64,000 bases of DNA, from assembly GCF_900177805.1 (NCBI RefSeq), contig NZ_FXAX01000006.1:62001-126000 (forward strand). The letters run 5' to 3'. Numbering within the stretch: the stretch's first letter is position 1; each line of letters starts with the position of its first letter. The translations under genes and the position numbers were made by a program. Source of the DNA: Fibrobacter sp. UWB13 (GTDB taxonomy: Bacteria; Fibrobacterota; Fibrobacteria; Fibrobacterales; Fibrobacteraceae). Below, one piece after another: positions 1 through 8,743 of this stretch. The notes under the pieces were generated by a model. The model worked only from the letters and a program-made list of their open reading frames with translations, had not been told where the DNA came from and ran no database searches.

Positions 1-1
1 G

Positions 2-2329
2 ATTATCGACTGGCACATCGAAAGCTCTGACGGTTTTACGTCTGACGCTGTCAAGTTCTTTGAATACGCAGCCAAGGAATATGGTTCCTACAACAACGTG
101 ATTTTCGAAATCTGGAACGAACCGACCGGAAGCATGGAAGCCGTGAAGCAGCATGCCGATCAGGTTATTCCGGTTATTCGTAAGTATTCTAATAACCTCA
201 TCCTCGTGGGTAGCCCGGGATGGTCCAGCCAGCCGAATGCTTGCGCTTCCGCAGGCATCAACGACAAGAACTATGGCTGCACGCTCCACTTCTATGCCGC
301 AACTCACTATATGGGCGATGGCGGTTACAACAAGGCTGCAGAAACGGCTATGGCTGCAGGCGTGCCTGTGTTTGCTACCGAATGGGGTACCGTCAATGCT
401 AACGGTGATGGCCAGCCGGATGAAGGCTCCAGCAACAAGTGGGTAGAATGGATGGCTCAGAAGGGCGTGTCCTGGACAAACTGGAACGCTTCTGCCATGA
501 ACGAAACTTCTGCTGCATTTGCTAATGCCGTGTTCGAAAATGGTTTCACTTACACCAATTCTGGTAAGTATGTGAAGGGCAAGCTCGGTGGTGCAACTTA
601 TAAGGATTGCGGCCTCCAGAATGGTTCTGCTTCTGAAGAAAGTGGCTTCTCTGCTGGCGTTGCCAATGGCGCTACGACTTCCATTCTCGATGACATGGAA
701 GATGGCGACCGTTATGGTTACCTCGGTGGTGCATGGGCTGCTGTTGAAGACCAGGAAAACGGTGGCGCAAGCTCTATTTCTAACGAAAAGATTGAAGATG
801 ACTTTGGCAACACGACCTATAAGGTTGTCTACCCGGTCAGCGGCGATACCAAGAATACGTCCAAGTATGTTGCTGCCCTTAAGGATGTTAAGATCGGTAA
901 GGGTTCCCTTACTTACGGTCCGTACATCAAGATGTTCCTCACGCTTTTGAAGGAACCGGCAAAGGATTCCCCGAAGGCTTATGCAGATTTCTCCAAGTGC
1001 AAGACCATCAAGTACAAGTACAAGGGTGCAAGCCATAACTTCGCAATCGAAACGACCGATGTTACCGACTACAACTATCACCGCGTGAACAAGGACGCTT
1101 CTGAAGGCTGGAAGGAAGTCGAAATTACGACGGACATGTTGAAGCAGGAAACTTGGGGTGATGATTCTCGCTCCAAGCCGATCAAGATGGAAAATGCAAC
1201 TCGTCTTTCTTGGGAAATCAAGGGCCTCGAAAAGGTTCCGGACGATATGAACCAACCCAAGTATCCGTACCTCTATGTGGATGACGTGAAGTGCGATGGT
1301 CTTTCCTTCACTGCTGTTAGCGGTGGTGCTAGCGAAACTCCGAAGTCTTCTTCTAGTGCTGCAGTTGGTCAGAGCTCTTCTTCTGTTGTTGCGGGTTCTT
1401 CTAGCAGCGCAAAGGCAGTCTCTTCTTCTAGCGCAATCGTTCCGGGTTCTTCTGCTACGGTAACCTACAAGACTGTTGTCGATATCGACGATGTTGAAGA
1501 TCTTGATGAAGTTCTCAAGACGACTGGTACCTGGTACGCTTACACGGATAAGGAACCGGGTGGAAAGTCCTCTATTTCTAACGTCTATGACCAAAAGCTT
1601 GGCGGTTATGTGGTTGCCTTCCCGGGTACTGAAGATCCGACGAATGGCACTAAGGGTTATGTTGGCTTGAAGGACATCAATTGGGATCAGGGAACTTATA
1701 CTGAAGCTCCGTTTGTGGCTCTCGGCCTCAACACGAATGCTGATACCTCCAAGGGTATTGACTTGAGCAAGTGCGGTGCTATCAGCTACCGTTACAAGGG
1801 TTCCGCTCATACCTTCAAGGTTCAGGATGGTTCTGTGACGGACTACGCTTACCACGAATATCCGCTTGATGATTCCCAGGTTTGGAAGACCATGGTCATC
1901 AATGTCGAAGACATTGCTCAGCCGAACTGGACTCAAGATCCGAAGGACCTCAACTGGGGTGCTATCAAGAAGATGGCTTGGGAAGTCATTGGCTACAAGG
2001 GTATTGTCTATCAGCCGACAATCAACTACCTCTATGTGGATGATCTCAAGTGCGTCGAAGTGCCGAAGGTCGGCTTCAAGACGGTTGCTCGCGCTGCTAG
2101 CGGCATCAAGGTCGGCTTCAAGGGCAATATGCTCAACGTGAACTTCAGCAAGGCTGGTGAAGCTCGTATCCAGGTGTTCGACATGATGGGTCACGTTGTT
2201 GACAGCCGCGTTGCTAACGTCTCTGCCGGTGCAAACCAGTTCTCTCTCAAGAACATGGCTAACGGCAACTACGTTGTGCGTGTGATGATGAACGGTGCAG
2301 CAAAGACTGCTCGTATCTCCATCAAGTAA
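2..2329 (+). CDS. GH5 family cellulase with two CBM11-like modules and sorting domain (5' partial)
   Basis: Secreted endoglucanase-type enzyme whose 5' end lies outside the window; the frame is open from base 2. The GH5 core shows the acid/base glutamate in IFEIWNEP (codon at 119) and the nucleophile glutamate in FATEWG (codon at 380). Two homologous beta-sandwich modules of CBM11/CIA30 type follow (about 690-1310 and 1470-2060). Each starts with a D-D-M-E-D or D-D-V-E-D motif and ends LYVDD(V/L)KC, and Ser-rich linkers (about 1330-1460) separate them. The last ~85 residues (RIQVFDMMG.., GNYVVRV) resemble a type IX secretion C-terminal sorting domain. In such families the CBMs bind beta-glucan. 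GH5 assignment is firm; the CBM family number is less sure. Confidence 0.93.
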   Translation: MIDWHIESSDGFTSDAVKFFEYAAKEYGSYNNVIFEIWNEPTGSMEAVKQHADQVIPVIRKYSNNLILVGSPGWSSQPNACASAGINDKNYGCTLHFYAATHYMGDGGYNKAAETAMAAGVPVFATEWGTVNANGDGQPDEGSSNKWVEWMAQKGVSWTNWNASAMNETSAAFANAVFENGFTYTNSGKYVKGKLGGATYKDCGLQNGSASEESGFSAGVANGATTSILDDMEDGDRYGYLGGAWAAVEDQENGGASSISNEKIEDDFGNTTYKVVYPVSGDTKNTSKYVAALKDVKIGKGSLTYGPYIKMFLTLLKEPAKDSPKAYADFSKCKTIKYKYKGASHNFAIETTDVTDYNYHRVNKDASEGWKEVEITTDMLKQETWGDDSRSKPIKMENATRLSWEIKGLEKVPDDMNQPKYPYLYVDDVKCDGLSFTAVSGGASETPKSSSSAAVGQSSSSVVAGSSSSAKAVSSSSAIVPGSSATVTYKTVVDIDDVEDLDEVLKTTGTWYAYTDKEPGGKSSISNVYDQKLGGYVVAFPGTEDPTNGTKGYVGLKDINWDQGTYTEAPFVALGLNTNADTSKGIDLSKCGAISYRYKGSAHTFKVQDGSVTDYAYHEYPLDDSQVWKTMVINVEDIAQPNWTQDPKDLNWGAIKKMAWEVIGYKGIVYQPTINYLYVDDLKCVEVPKVGFKTVARAASGIKVGFKGNMLNVNFSKAGEARIQVFDMMGHVVDSRVANVSAGANQFSLKNMANGNYVVRVMMNGAAKTARISIK

Positions 2330-2337
2330 AGACTGAT

Positions 2338-2406
2338 AGCGCTCCTTCACGGAGCGCTTAAGTAACCATCAAAAACGCCCCGGACTTTTAGTCCGGGGCG
2401 TTTTTG
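2338..2406 (+). terminator. Hairpin plus rho-independent terminator after GH5 gene
   Basis: An 8-bp hairpin (2338-2345 with 2351-2358) is followed by a GC-rich stem CGCCCCGGAC/GTCCGGGGCG with a T5 tract ending at 2405. It should end the GH5 transcript; the A-run on the left also permits termination from the minus side. Confidence 0.9.
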
Positions 2407-2494
2407 CATTTCGTCATCCTGACTCCTGTCATCCTCGACCGTCAGGGAGGGAAACCATTATTTTTCGTTATACAATTGCGGGAGGAGCCGGGTT

Positions 2495-2520
2495 GTCATG
2501 CCGGACTATGTTCCGGCATC
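2495..2520. repeat. GTCAT-stem-ATC mini-palindrome
   Basis: GTCATGCCGGA and TTCCGGCATC form an 8-bp stem around a 5-base loop, just beyond the tgt stop codon. It shares the layout GTCAT/GTCAC, GC stem, (A/G)TC with elements at 3933, 9557, 11350, 19425 and 33704. Two fragments starting GTCATCCT lie at 2413 and 2429. Confidence 0.65.
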
Positions 2521-2534
2521 GCCTTACTCAGAAC

Positions 2535-3719
<1,185 letters not shown>

Positions 3720-3726
3720 TGCAAAT

Positions 3727-3757
3727 AAAAAAGACTCGATTTTCATCGAGTCTTTTT
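3727..3757 (-). terminator. Terminator of first tRNA-Leu unit
   Basis: Minus-strand stem GACTCGATG/CATCGAGTC-type hairpin followed by T6; an identical copy lies at 3994-4024. Confidence 0.85.
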
Positions 3758-3758
3758 C

Positions 3759-3842
3759 TGCGGTCGGACAGACTTGAACTGTCATGAGATTGCTCCCACT
3801 AGCACCTCAAGCTAGCGTGTCTACCAATTCCACCACGACCGC
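3759..3842 (-). tRNA. tRNA-Leu(GAG), copy 1
   Basis: An 84-nt class II tRNA. The acceptor arms GCGGTCG and CGACCGC pair. The anticodon arm CTAGC-TTGAGGT-GCTAG gives anticodon GAG, and there is a long variable arm and a TTCAAGT T-loop. The discriminator is A and CCA is not encoded. It has its own promoter and terminator and is base-for-base identical to copy 2. Confidence 0.95.
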
Positions 3843-3866
3843 GTGGTCCTTAGCGGAACGAACACA

Positions 3867-3895
3867 AAGATAGTATAATTTTTTGATTTTGGAAA
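3867..3895 (-). promoter_or_regulatory. Candidate promoter of tRNA-Leu copy 1
   Basis: On the minus strand TTTCCA, a 17-base spacer and TATCTT running into TG (TATCTTTG) end 22 bases before the tRNA 5' end. Same geometry as the promoter of copy 2. Confidence 0.55.
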
Positions 3896-3932
3896 CTCTT
3901 GTTGCAAAAATAATTGATTTTTTTTTGACATT

Positions 3933-3959
3933 GTCACCCCGGATTTATTCCGGGGTCGG
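3933..3959. repeat. GTCAC-stem mini-palindrome
   Basis: GTCACCCCGGA/TTCCGGGGTC hairpin between the two tRNA-Leu units; it belongs to the same small-hairpin family as the elements at 2495 and 9557. Confidence 0.6.
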
Positions 3960-3993
3960 CGTACGCATTTTTAGTTGCGTTTTAAACTAAATG

Positions 3994-4024
3994 AAAAAAG
4001 ACTCGATTTTCATCGAGTCTTTTT
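3994..4024 (-). terminator. Terminator of second tRNA-Leu unit
   Basis: Identical to the hairpin and T-tract at 3727-3757. Together with the tRNA it makes a 134-bp perfect direct repeat (3727-3860 and 3994-4127). Confidence 0.85.
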
Positions 4025-4025
4025 C

Positions 4026-4109
4026 TGCGGTCGGACAGACTTGAACTGTCATGAGATTGCTCCCACTAGCACCTCAAGCTAGCGTGTCTACCAATTCCAC
4101 CACGACCGC
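4026..4109 (-). tRNA. tRNA-Leu(GAG), copy 2
   Basis: Identical to the tRNA at 3759-3842, 267 bp upstream in transcription order. Its own promoter (TTTACA-N17-TAAATT-TG) and terminator suggest independent transcription. Confidence 0.95.
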
Positions 4110-4132
4110 GTGGTCCTTAGCGGAACGGCACA

Positions 4133-4161
4133 AATTTAGTTTAAATGTTTGATCTTGTAAA
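4133..4161 (-). promoter_or_regulatory. Promoter of tRNA-Leu copy 2
   Basis: Minus strand TTTACA (4161-4156), 17-base spacer, TAAATT (4138-4133) continuing to TG. The -10 ends about 21 bases before the tRNA. Confidence 0.7.
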
Positions 4162-4191
4162 GGGGTTTGTGCGCATTTTTATAAAAAAATT

Positions 4192-5553
4192 TTAAACCCC
4201 TTCAACGAGCTTATCAAACACCTGTCCGCGGACTTTGTAATTCTTGAACAGCCCAAAGCTTGCGCATGCGGGGCTCATAATGACCGTACCGCCTTCGCCA
4301 ATGTTCAAGCTGTCTGCAAAAGCTTCTTCGAGTGTGGGGAAGATGGCTGTCTTGATTCCGGCTTCGTCTACGCCTGCCTTTTTCAAGTCGGCGAGCATGC
4401 GTTCTGCCGTTGCACCGATGAGTGCCACGCGCTTCAGGTTCGGGCGCTGCTTTACGAGAATCTCTGAAAGTTCCGTGAAGTCGGCATTCTTTTCAGAACC
4501 GCCGAGAATCAACGCAAACGGACGCTTCATGCTGCCGGTTGCTGCAATCGTAGCGTCTGGGCGAGTGGCGTAGCTGTCGTTATAAAATTCAATACCGCGT
4601 TTTTCTCCCTTGAATTCCATGCGGAAGGGGAGTGTCTCGTAGCTCTTGAGTGCTTCAAACGCATCGGCGACTTTTACGCCCAAAGCTTTGCAAGCGAGCG
4701 TTGCTGCAGCCATGTTTTCGAGCTGGTAGATGCCGCGCACTTTGCAGTCGGCGAGGTACAGCGTCACGCCGTCAATCGTAAGTGTAGCGCCGTCAATTAC
4801 GGCGTCTCCGTCTCCATTGCTTGCGCCATCGGCGAGGCTTACTGCATACTTTGTCTTGGCAGGACTTTCCGATGCGATTTTTGCGGTCGGTTCTGCGTCT
4901 TTCAGATAAACGCATGTGCCTTCGCGCTTTTGCCAGCGCACAAGATTTGCCTTTGCATCGCGGTATTCTTCAACGCTTTTGTGCCAGTCCAAATGTTCTG
5001 TTGAAACGCGCAATACTACGCCTACATCCGGCGATACGGACAAAGTCATAAGCTGGAAACTCGAAAGTTCCAAGATGCTAATACGGTCCGGAGTCTCGTC
5101 TTCGAGTAAGTCCAATGCCGGCACGCCAAAGTTTCCGCCGATGGCGTTCGCTTTGCCACATTTGTCCAAAATGTGGCTGATCATGCTCACAGTAGAACCC
5201 TTGCCGAGTGTTCCCGTGACACCTACGGTTGTTTTTGATTGAGTTTGTTCTAAAAACAGCTGAATCTGGCTCGTCATGAGCCCGCCGTTCATCTGGAACT
5301 GGAACAGCTCCTTGCTCATCGGATAAACGCCCGCTGAACGCACAACGGTCACGCAGTCCTTGAGTCCGTCCAAATAGTTTTCGCCGCTGCTAACCTTGAC
5401 GTTTACGCCTGCGGGCACATCCGGGAGCGTCACCGGGTTCTTGTCCATCACGACAATATCCTTGACGCCTTCGCGGAAAAGGTAACGCAACGTGCTCTGG
5501 CCTTCAACGCCAAAACCCAAAATTCCAACCGGAGAAACGAGTGTGTTCTGCAT
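4192..5553 (-). CDS. murD: UDP-N-acetylmuramoylalanine--D-glutamate ligase
   Basis: Adds D-glutamate to UDP-MurNAc-L-Ala in the cytoplasm during peptidoglycan synthesis, using ATP. The 453-residue protein begins with a nucleotide-binding fold (VGILGFGVEG) and has the Mur ligase ATP loop at about 111-121. That loop reads GVTGTLGKGST instead of the common G-T-N-G-K-T/S form. The C-terminal ligase domain shows FYNDSYATRPDA and FALILGGSEKNAD. An AAGGA Shine-Dalgarno sequence precedes the ATG at 5553. It stands alone rather than in a dcw cluster. The family call is firm; the altered loop is the only oddity. Confidence 0.95.
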   Translation of the reverse strand: MQNTLVSPVGILGFGVEGQSTLRYLFREGVKDIVVMDKNPVTLPDVPAGVNVKVSSGENYLDGLKDCVTVVRSAGVYPMSKELFQFQMNGGLMTSQIQLFLEQTQSKTTVGVTGTLGKGSTVSMISHILDKCGKANAIGGNFGVPALDLLEDETPDRISILELSSFQLMTLSVSPDVGVVLRVSTEHLDWHKSVEEYRDAKANLVRWQKREGTCVYLKDAEPTAKIASESPAKTKYAVSLADGASNGDGDAVIDGATLTIDGVTLYLADCKVRGIYQLENMAAATLACKALGVKVADAFEALKSYETLPFRMEFKGEKRGIEFYNDSYATRPDATIAATGSMKRPFALILGGSEKNADFTELSEILVKQRPNLKRVALIGATAERMLADLKKAGVDEAGIKTAIFPTLEEAFADSLNIGEGGTVIMSPACASFGLFKNYKVRGQVFDKLVEGV

Positions 5554-5626
5554 AAAAATCCTTGATGTAATTCCAATTAAAATTTAGCAACCCTTACCAA
5601 ATGTGGGCGCTCAGATAATCAAAAAC

Positions 5627-5655
5627 AAAAAAATCCGCTCTCTTTCGAGGGCGGA
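5627..5655 (-). terminator. Terminator of the tpiA-secG operon
   Basis: Minus-strand stem TCCGCCCTC-GAAA-GAGAGCGGA followed by T7, about 50 bases past the secG stop codon. Confidence 0.85.
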
Positions 5656-5702
5656 CTTCTGAATGCGGTTTGACCGACTTGAAACCAAGTCAATCTAAAC
5701 TT

Positions 5703-6203
5703 TTACTTTGCGGCTTTCTTCTTGCCTTTCTTAGCTTTCGGAGCTTCTGACGGAGCAGCAGCTTCAGGAGCCGGTGCGGCTTCGGTCTTTACTTCGGCAG
5801 CAGGTGTGGCCGGAGCTTCAGCCTTGACTTCAGCGGCAGCCGGTGCTGCAGGAACTGCTTCAGCCGGAGCGTTGAATGTAGCCGGAAGTGTCGGAATTTC
5901 CGGTGCCTGTTCGGCAGCGCTTTCGCGTGTTGCCTTCTGCATAGCGGATTCTTCGACAGCCTGATCCTGCTTAGCCGTGATGAGACCAAGAGCAAAAACC
6001 ACGATGAAGAAAATCACAGCAACGACACGAGTCAACTTCTGGATGAAGGTCGCTGCGCCAGCGGTAGAAAATGCAGATTGCGAAGTCATACCACCGATTC
6101 CTGCCAAACCGCCCATCTTGTCGTTCTGGACGAGAACGAGGAGTGCGAGGAAGAAGCAGAGAAACACGTGGAGGACGATCAATACCCAAAAGAGAGTTGT
6201 CAT
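5703..6203 (-). CDS. secG: Preprotein translocase subunit SecG with long Ala/Pro tail
   Basis: Inner-membrane subunit that assists SecYEG protein export. The first ~80 residues are typical SecG: a hydrophobic helix at about 3-27, the conserved loop VLVQNDKMGGLAGIGG, and a second helix at about 57-77. Residues ~85-166 are an extra tail rich in Ala, Pro and Glu that ends in a Lys cluster (KAKKGKKKAAK); ordinary SecG is about 75-110 residues long. The gene starts 25 bases after tpiA, so the two are probably co-transcribed, a common pairing in bacteria. The core call is firm; the tail's function is unknown. Confidence 0.92.
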   Translation of the reverse strand: MTTLFWVLIVLHVFLCFFLALLVLVQNDKMGGLAGIGGMTSQSAFSTAGAATFIQKLTRVVAVIFFIVVFALGLITAKQDQAVEESAMQKATRESAAEQAPEIPTLPATFNAPAEAVPAAPAAAEVKAEAPATPAAEVKTEAAPAPEAAAPSEAPKAKKGKKKAAK

Positions 6204-6228
6204 TAGTGACGTTTCCTTTCGTTAAAAG

Positions 6229-6990
6229 TTACTTAGCTTCAGCAGCGTCGATGATTGCCTTGAAGGTGTCAGCCTTGAGGCCTGCACCACCGATAAGACC
6301 GCCGTCGATGTCCTTCTGAGCGAGGAGGCCCGGAGCGTTTGCACCCTTCATGGAACCACCGTACTGGATGCGCATGCCTTCAGCAACAGCTTCGCCGTAG
6401 ATTTCCTTCACGACAGAACGTGCGTAAGCCTGAGTGTCCTGAGCCTGTTCGTCCGTAGCGGTAACGCCGGTACCGATTGCCCAAACCGGTTCGTAAGCGA
6501 GAACGCACTTTGCAGCGTCTTCAGCAGAAACGTCCTTGAAAGCACCCTTGATCTGGAGGCCGAGGATTTCCTTGAGGATGCCGCCGTTGCGCTGGTCGAG
6601 AGTTTCACCAATGCAGATGATCGGCTTGAGGCCAGCTTCGAGAGTCTTCTTGACCTTGAGGTTCACGGTTTCTTCCGTTTCGTGGAAGTACTGACGCTGT
6701 TCGGAGTGACCGATGATCACGTATTCAGCACCGATTTCCTTGACCATGTCAATGGAAACCTTACCCGTGTATGCGCCCTGGTCCTTCCAGTGGATGTCCT
6801 GGATAGCGAGCTTCACGTTCGTGCCCTTGATGACGTCTGCAACCTTAGCAGCGGCGAGGTAGGTCGGAGCGATAACGACTTCGGTCTTCTTCACGTCCTT
6901 GACGGCTTCCACGATATCCTTAGCGAGCTGAACGGATTCGCTAACGGTCTTGTTCATCTTCCAGTTACCAGCAATGATATACTGACGCAT
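6229..6990 (-). CDS. tpiA: Triosephosphate isomerase
   Basis: Interconverts dihydroxyacetone phosphate and glyceraldehyde 3-phosphate in glycolysis. The 253-residue barrel has all catalytic residues: K11 in GNWKMN, H95 in IGHSEQR and E167 in YEPVWAIGTG, plus the phosphate-loop region QYGGSMKG. The ATG at 6990 was chosen over an in-frame ATG 33 codons upstream because AAGGAG precedes it and the protein then starts exactly like the family. secG follows 25 bases downstream. Confidence 0.97.
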   Translation of the reverse strand: MRQYIIAGNWKMNKTVSESVQLAKDIVEAVKDVKKTEVVIAPTYLAAAKVADVIKGTNVKLAIQDIHWKDQGAYTGKVSIDMVKEIGAEYVIIGHSEQRQYFHETEETVNLKVKKTLEAGLKPIICIGETLDQRNGGILKEILGLQIKGAFKDVSAEDAAKCVLAYEPVWAIGTGVTATDEQAQDTQAYARSVVKEIYGEAVAEGMRIQYGGSMKGANAPGLLAQKDIDGGLIGGAGLKADTFKAIIDAAEAK

Positions 6991-7089
6991 AATTAACTCC
7001 TTGAGAGGTTTAAAATTTAACGCGCGTAAATGTAGAAAATTTTTGAGTTTTGACGAGTGTTTGCTCGCATAGACTCTTGTAATTTGCAT

Positions 7090-7123
7090 AAAAAAAAGCC
7101 CCTCGGCGGTTCAACCAAGGGGA
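7090..7123 (-). terminator. Terminator downstream of the BamE-like lipoprotein gene
   Basis: Minus-strand stem CCCCTTGG with CCGAGGGG (one mismatch) followed by GC and T8. It lies immediately beyond the heptad-repeat element at 7136-7225. Confidence 0.75.
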
Positions 7124-7135
7124 GCAGTGCTTTTT

Positions 7136-7225
7136 TAGTTCATAGTCATTAGTTATTGGTTGTTAGAATAACTGTTGCGGCTTTACCGCCAATATAAACT
7201 AATGACTACTGACTATTGACCAACG
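7136..7225. repeat. Bipartite heptad-repeat element (A)
   Basis: Left arm: five consecutive 7-mers of form TAGTCAT/TAGTTAT/TGGTTGT (7136-7170). Right arm: four 7-mers ACTAATG, ACTACTG, ACTATTG, ACCAACG (7198-7225). The arms are near reverse complements and flank a small GCGG/CCGC hairpin (7177-7189). The element sits in the 3' untranslated region of the lipoprotein gene. Related elements start at 41726, 51062 and 54872. Confidence 0.75.
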
Positions 7226-7232
7226 TCAAACA

Positions 7233-7676
7233 CTAGTGATCGTACGTGCTCGAACGGCTAGAAGACGGCGGAGGAGATCCACCATAGCGGTCGCCTTCGA
7301 TCTTGTCGAGAACCTTTTCGCCTTCGTAACCCTTCAGACGAGCCTGTTCCGGATACTTCCAGAAGAGACGTGTGATGAGTTTACCTTCACGAGTGAAGTA
7401 TTCCCAGACCATGCCATCAGCAGTTTCGTGGTCGGGAGGTCCCCACAGGAGGTTCACCATGTCGGTCGTCATGCCTTCTTCGATGTACCCCTGCTTGAAT
7501 GTGTTCTGCAAGTGCTTGTCGATGCCCATGCTTTCCTTGGAAATGAAGTACTCGCGTTCGTATTCGTTTTGGCCGACGCCGCGTTCAATCAGCACAGGCG
7601 ACGAATACTTGCTGTTCGTACATCCAAAGAGCATGAGTGCACCGAAGGATATAGCGCACAGATGTGAAAATTTCAT
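7233..7676 (-). CDS. BamE/SmpA-like lipoprotein
   Basis: A 147-residue predicted lipoprotein with a signal peptide and lipobox LFGC (Cys 19), so it is probably anchored in the outer membrane facing the periplasm. The segment GMTTDMVNLLWGPPD followed by a W-Y aromatic pair resembles the BamE/SmpA fold, where a G-M-T..V...LG.P motif is typical. Several Fibrobacter-type genomes have many such small lipoproteins, so a role in the BAM complex is only a suggestion. The C-terminus is a Pro/Ser-rich tail. An AGGAG Shine-Dalgarno sequence precedes the ATG. It is a single gene in opposite orientation to 7757. Confidence 0.7.
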   Translation of the reverse strand: MKFSHLCAISFGALMLFGCTNSKYSSPVLIERGVGQNEYEREYFISKESMGIDKHLQNTFKQGYIEEGMTTDMVNLLWGPPDHETADGMVWEYFTREGKLITRLFWKYPEQARLKGYEGEKVLDKIEGDRYGGSPPPSSSRSSTYDH

Positions 7677-7756
7677 TGGATCTCCTTGTATTTGATGACC
7701 ACAAAATAAGAATTTATTGCGCGAGTAGCTAAATAATTTTTAGATTTTACACTGAA

Positions 7757-8743
7757 ATGAATAAGATTAACGCTTTGTTTAAAATTATTTTACTTAATGT
7801 TGCGTTTTTGGGCGCCTTGAGCTTTGGTGCTGTCTGGGTGGACCAGTCTAGTTTGGTCGGATTGCGGTATGGTCCGAATTTGTCTTGGGGAGGCATGGCG
7901 AATTCTCCGATTGTCTGGGGACAGTGGGTGCCGCAGGCAAATGTCGGTATGCAATACACGTGGCTTGAACCCTTGCAGCCCTTGAATTACGGTGAATCTA
8001 TTGGTCTTGCTTCGTCGTACCTCAAGATGGACGCCTCTATTGAGCTTTCTCCGTTTTACGGTGGATTCCGTGCAGGACTTGGACTTAGGCCGTTCCAGAT
8101 AAACCCACAAATTGAATTTGGTTTTGCCTACGAAAGCTATTTTTATTTCAAGTCCAATCTCGAAATGGTGAATGCCGATGTCAAGGGGAAGGGGCATATC
8201 GCAGAGACCTGGAATTCCGATTACATCTTCGATCATGTAGGCAAGTCGGATTCGTCCGATTTTGACTACGCACAGCTTTTTGACATGAGCGTTGATTTTA
8301 GCTACTACTTACCCCATGGAGGCGTTATCGGGCTTGGCGCTCATTATGTGTTGACCGATATTAGCACAGATTTCGAAGGTAAAAGCTACGATTACGAACG
8401 CAATATTCCAGTGTTCAGCCGCGACTACATTGTTGAATTTCAGAGCTTTGGACGCTTCCCGGTATCAGATTTTATATCCATCCTTTACGAAGGCTGTTAT
8501 ATCAAAACGGGACTTTTACGCAGTGGTGGTAGCGTAAAAAAAGAATCCTTGAGCTACCGAATGGTGCTTCTTGGAACTCATTTCACATGGAATGAGGGAT
8601 TACGTAATTTTATTGTCAAATTTGGTGGCTGGAGCCGCGATAAAAAGCGCTTTTACAATGGTTCATTCGCTCAGCAGCTTTTGATTCAGCTTGAGTATAA
8701 GGGGTATTTTTCGTTCCCCTTCCACAGCAATTTTTCCAAATAA
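7757..8743 (+). CDS. Secreted protein, probable outer-membrane beta-barrel (unknown function)
   Basis: Not recognised at family level. The 328-residue protein has an N-terminal signal peptide (hydrophobic ILLNVAFLGALSFGA). It then has alternating hydrophobic/polar strands rich in aromatic and Gly residues, for example FGFAYESYFYF, VDFSYYLPHGGVIGLGAHYV and LLIQLEYKGYFSFPF, a pattern usual for small outer-membrane barrels. The last 81 bases overlap the 3' end of the convergent gene at 8663. An OMP-like role is inference from composition only. Confidence 0.6.
   Translation: MNKINALFKIILLNVAFLGALSFGAVWVDQSSLVGLRYGPNLSWGGMANSPIVWGQWVPQANVGMQYTWLEPLQPLNYGESIGLASSYLKMDASIELSPFYGGFRAGLGLRPFQINPQIEFGFAYESYFYFKSNLEMVNADVKGKGHIAETWNSDYIFDHVGKSDSSDFDYAQLFDMSVDFSYYLPHGGVIGLGAHYVLTDISTDFEGKSYDYERNIPVFSRDYIVEFQSFGRFPVSDFISILYEGCYIKTGLLRSGGSVKKESLSYRMVLLGTHFTWNEGLRNFIVKFGGWSRDKKRFYNGSFAQQLLIQLEYKGYFSFPFHSNFSK

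Noticed and set aside
2404-2534. Small plus-strand frames downstream of the GH5 gene
   Set aside because: They start in the terminator and run antisense into tgt; the region is repeat-derived.
3727-4127. Direct repeats considered as a CRISPR-like or mobile array
   Set aside because: The repeat unit is a complete tRNA-Leu gene with its terminator; there are only two copies and no spacer pattern.
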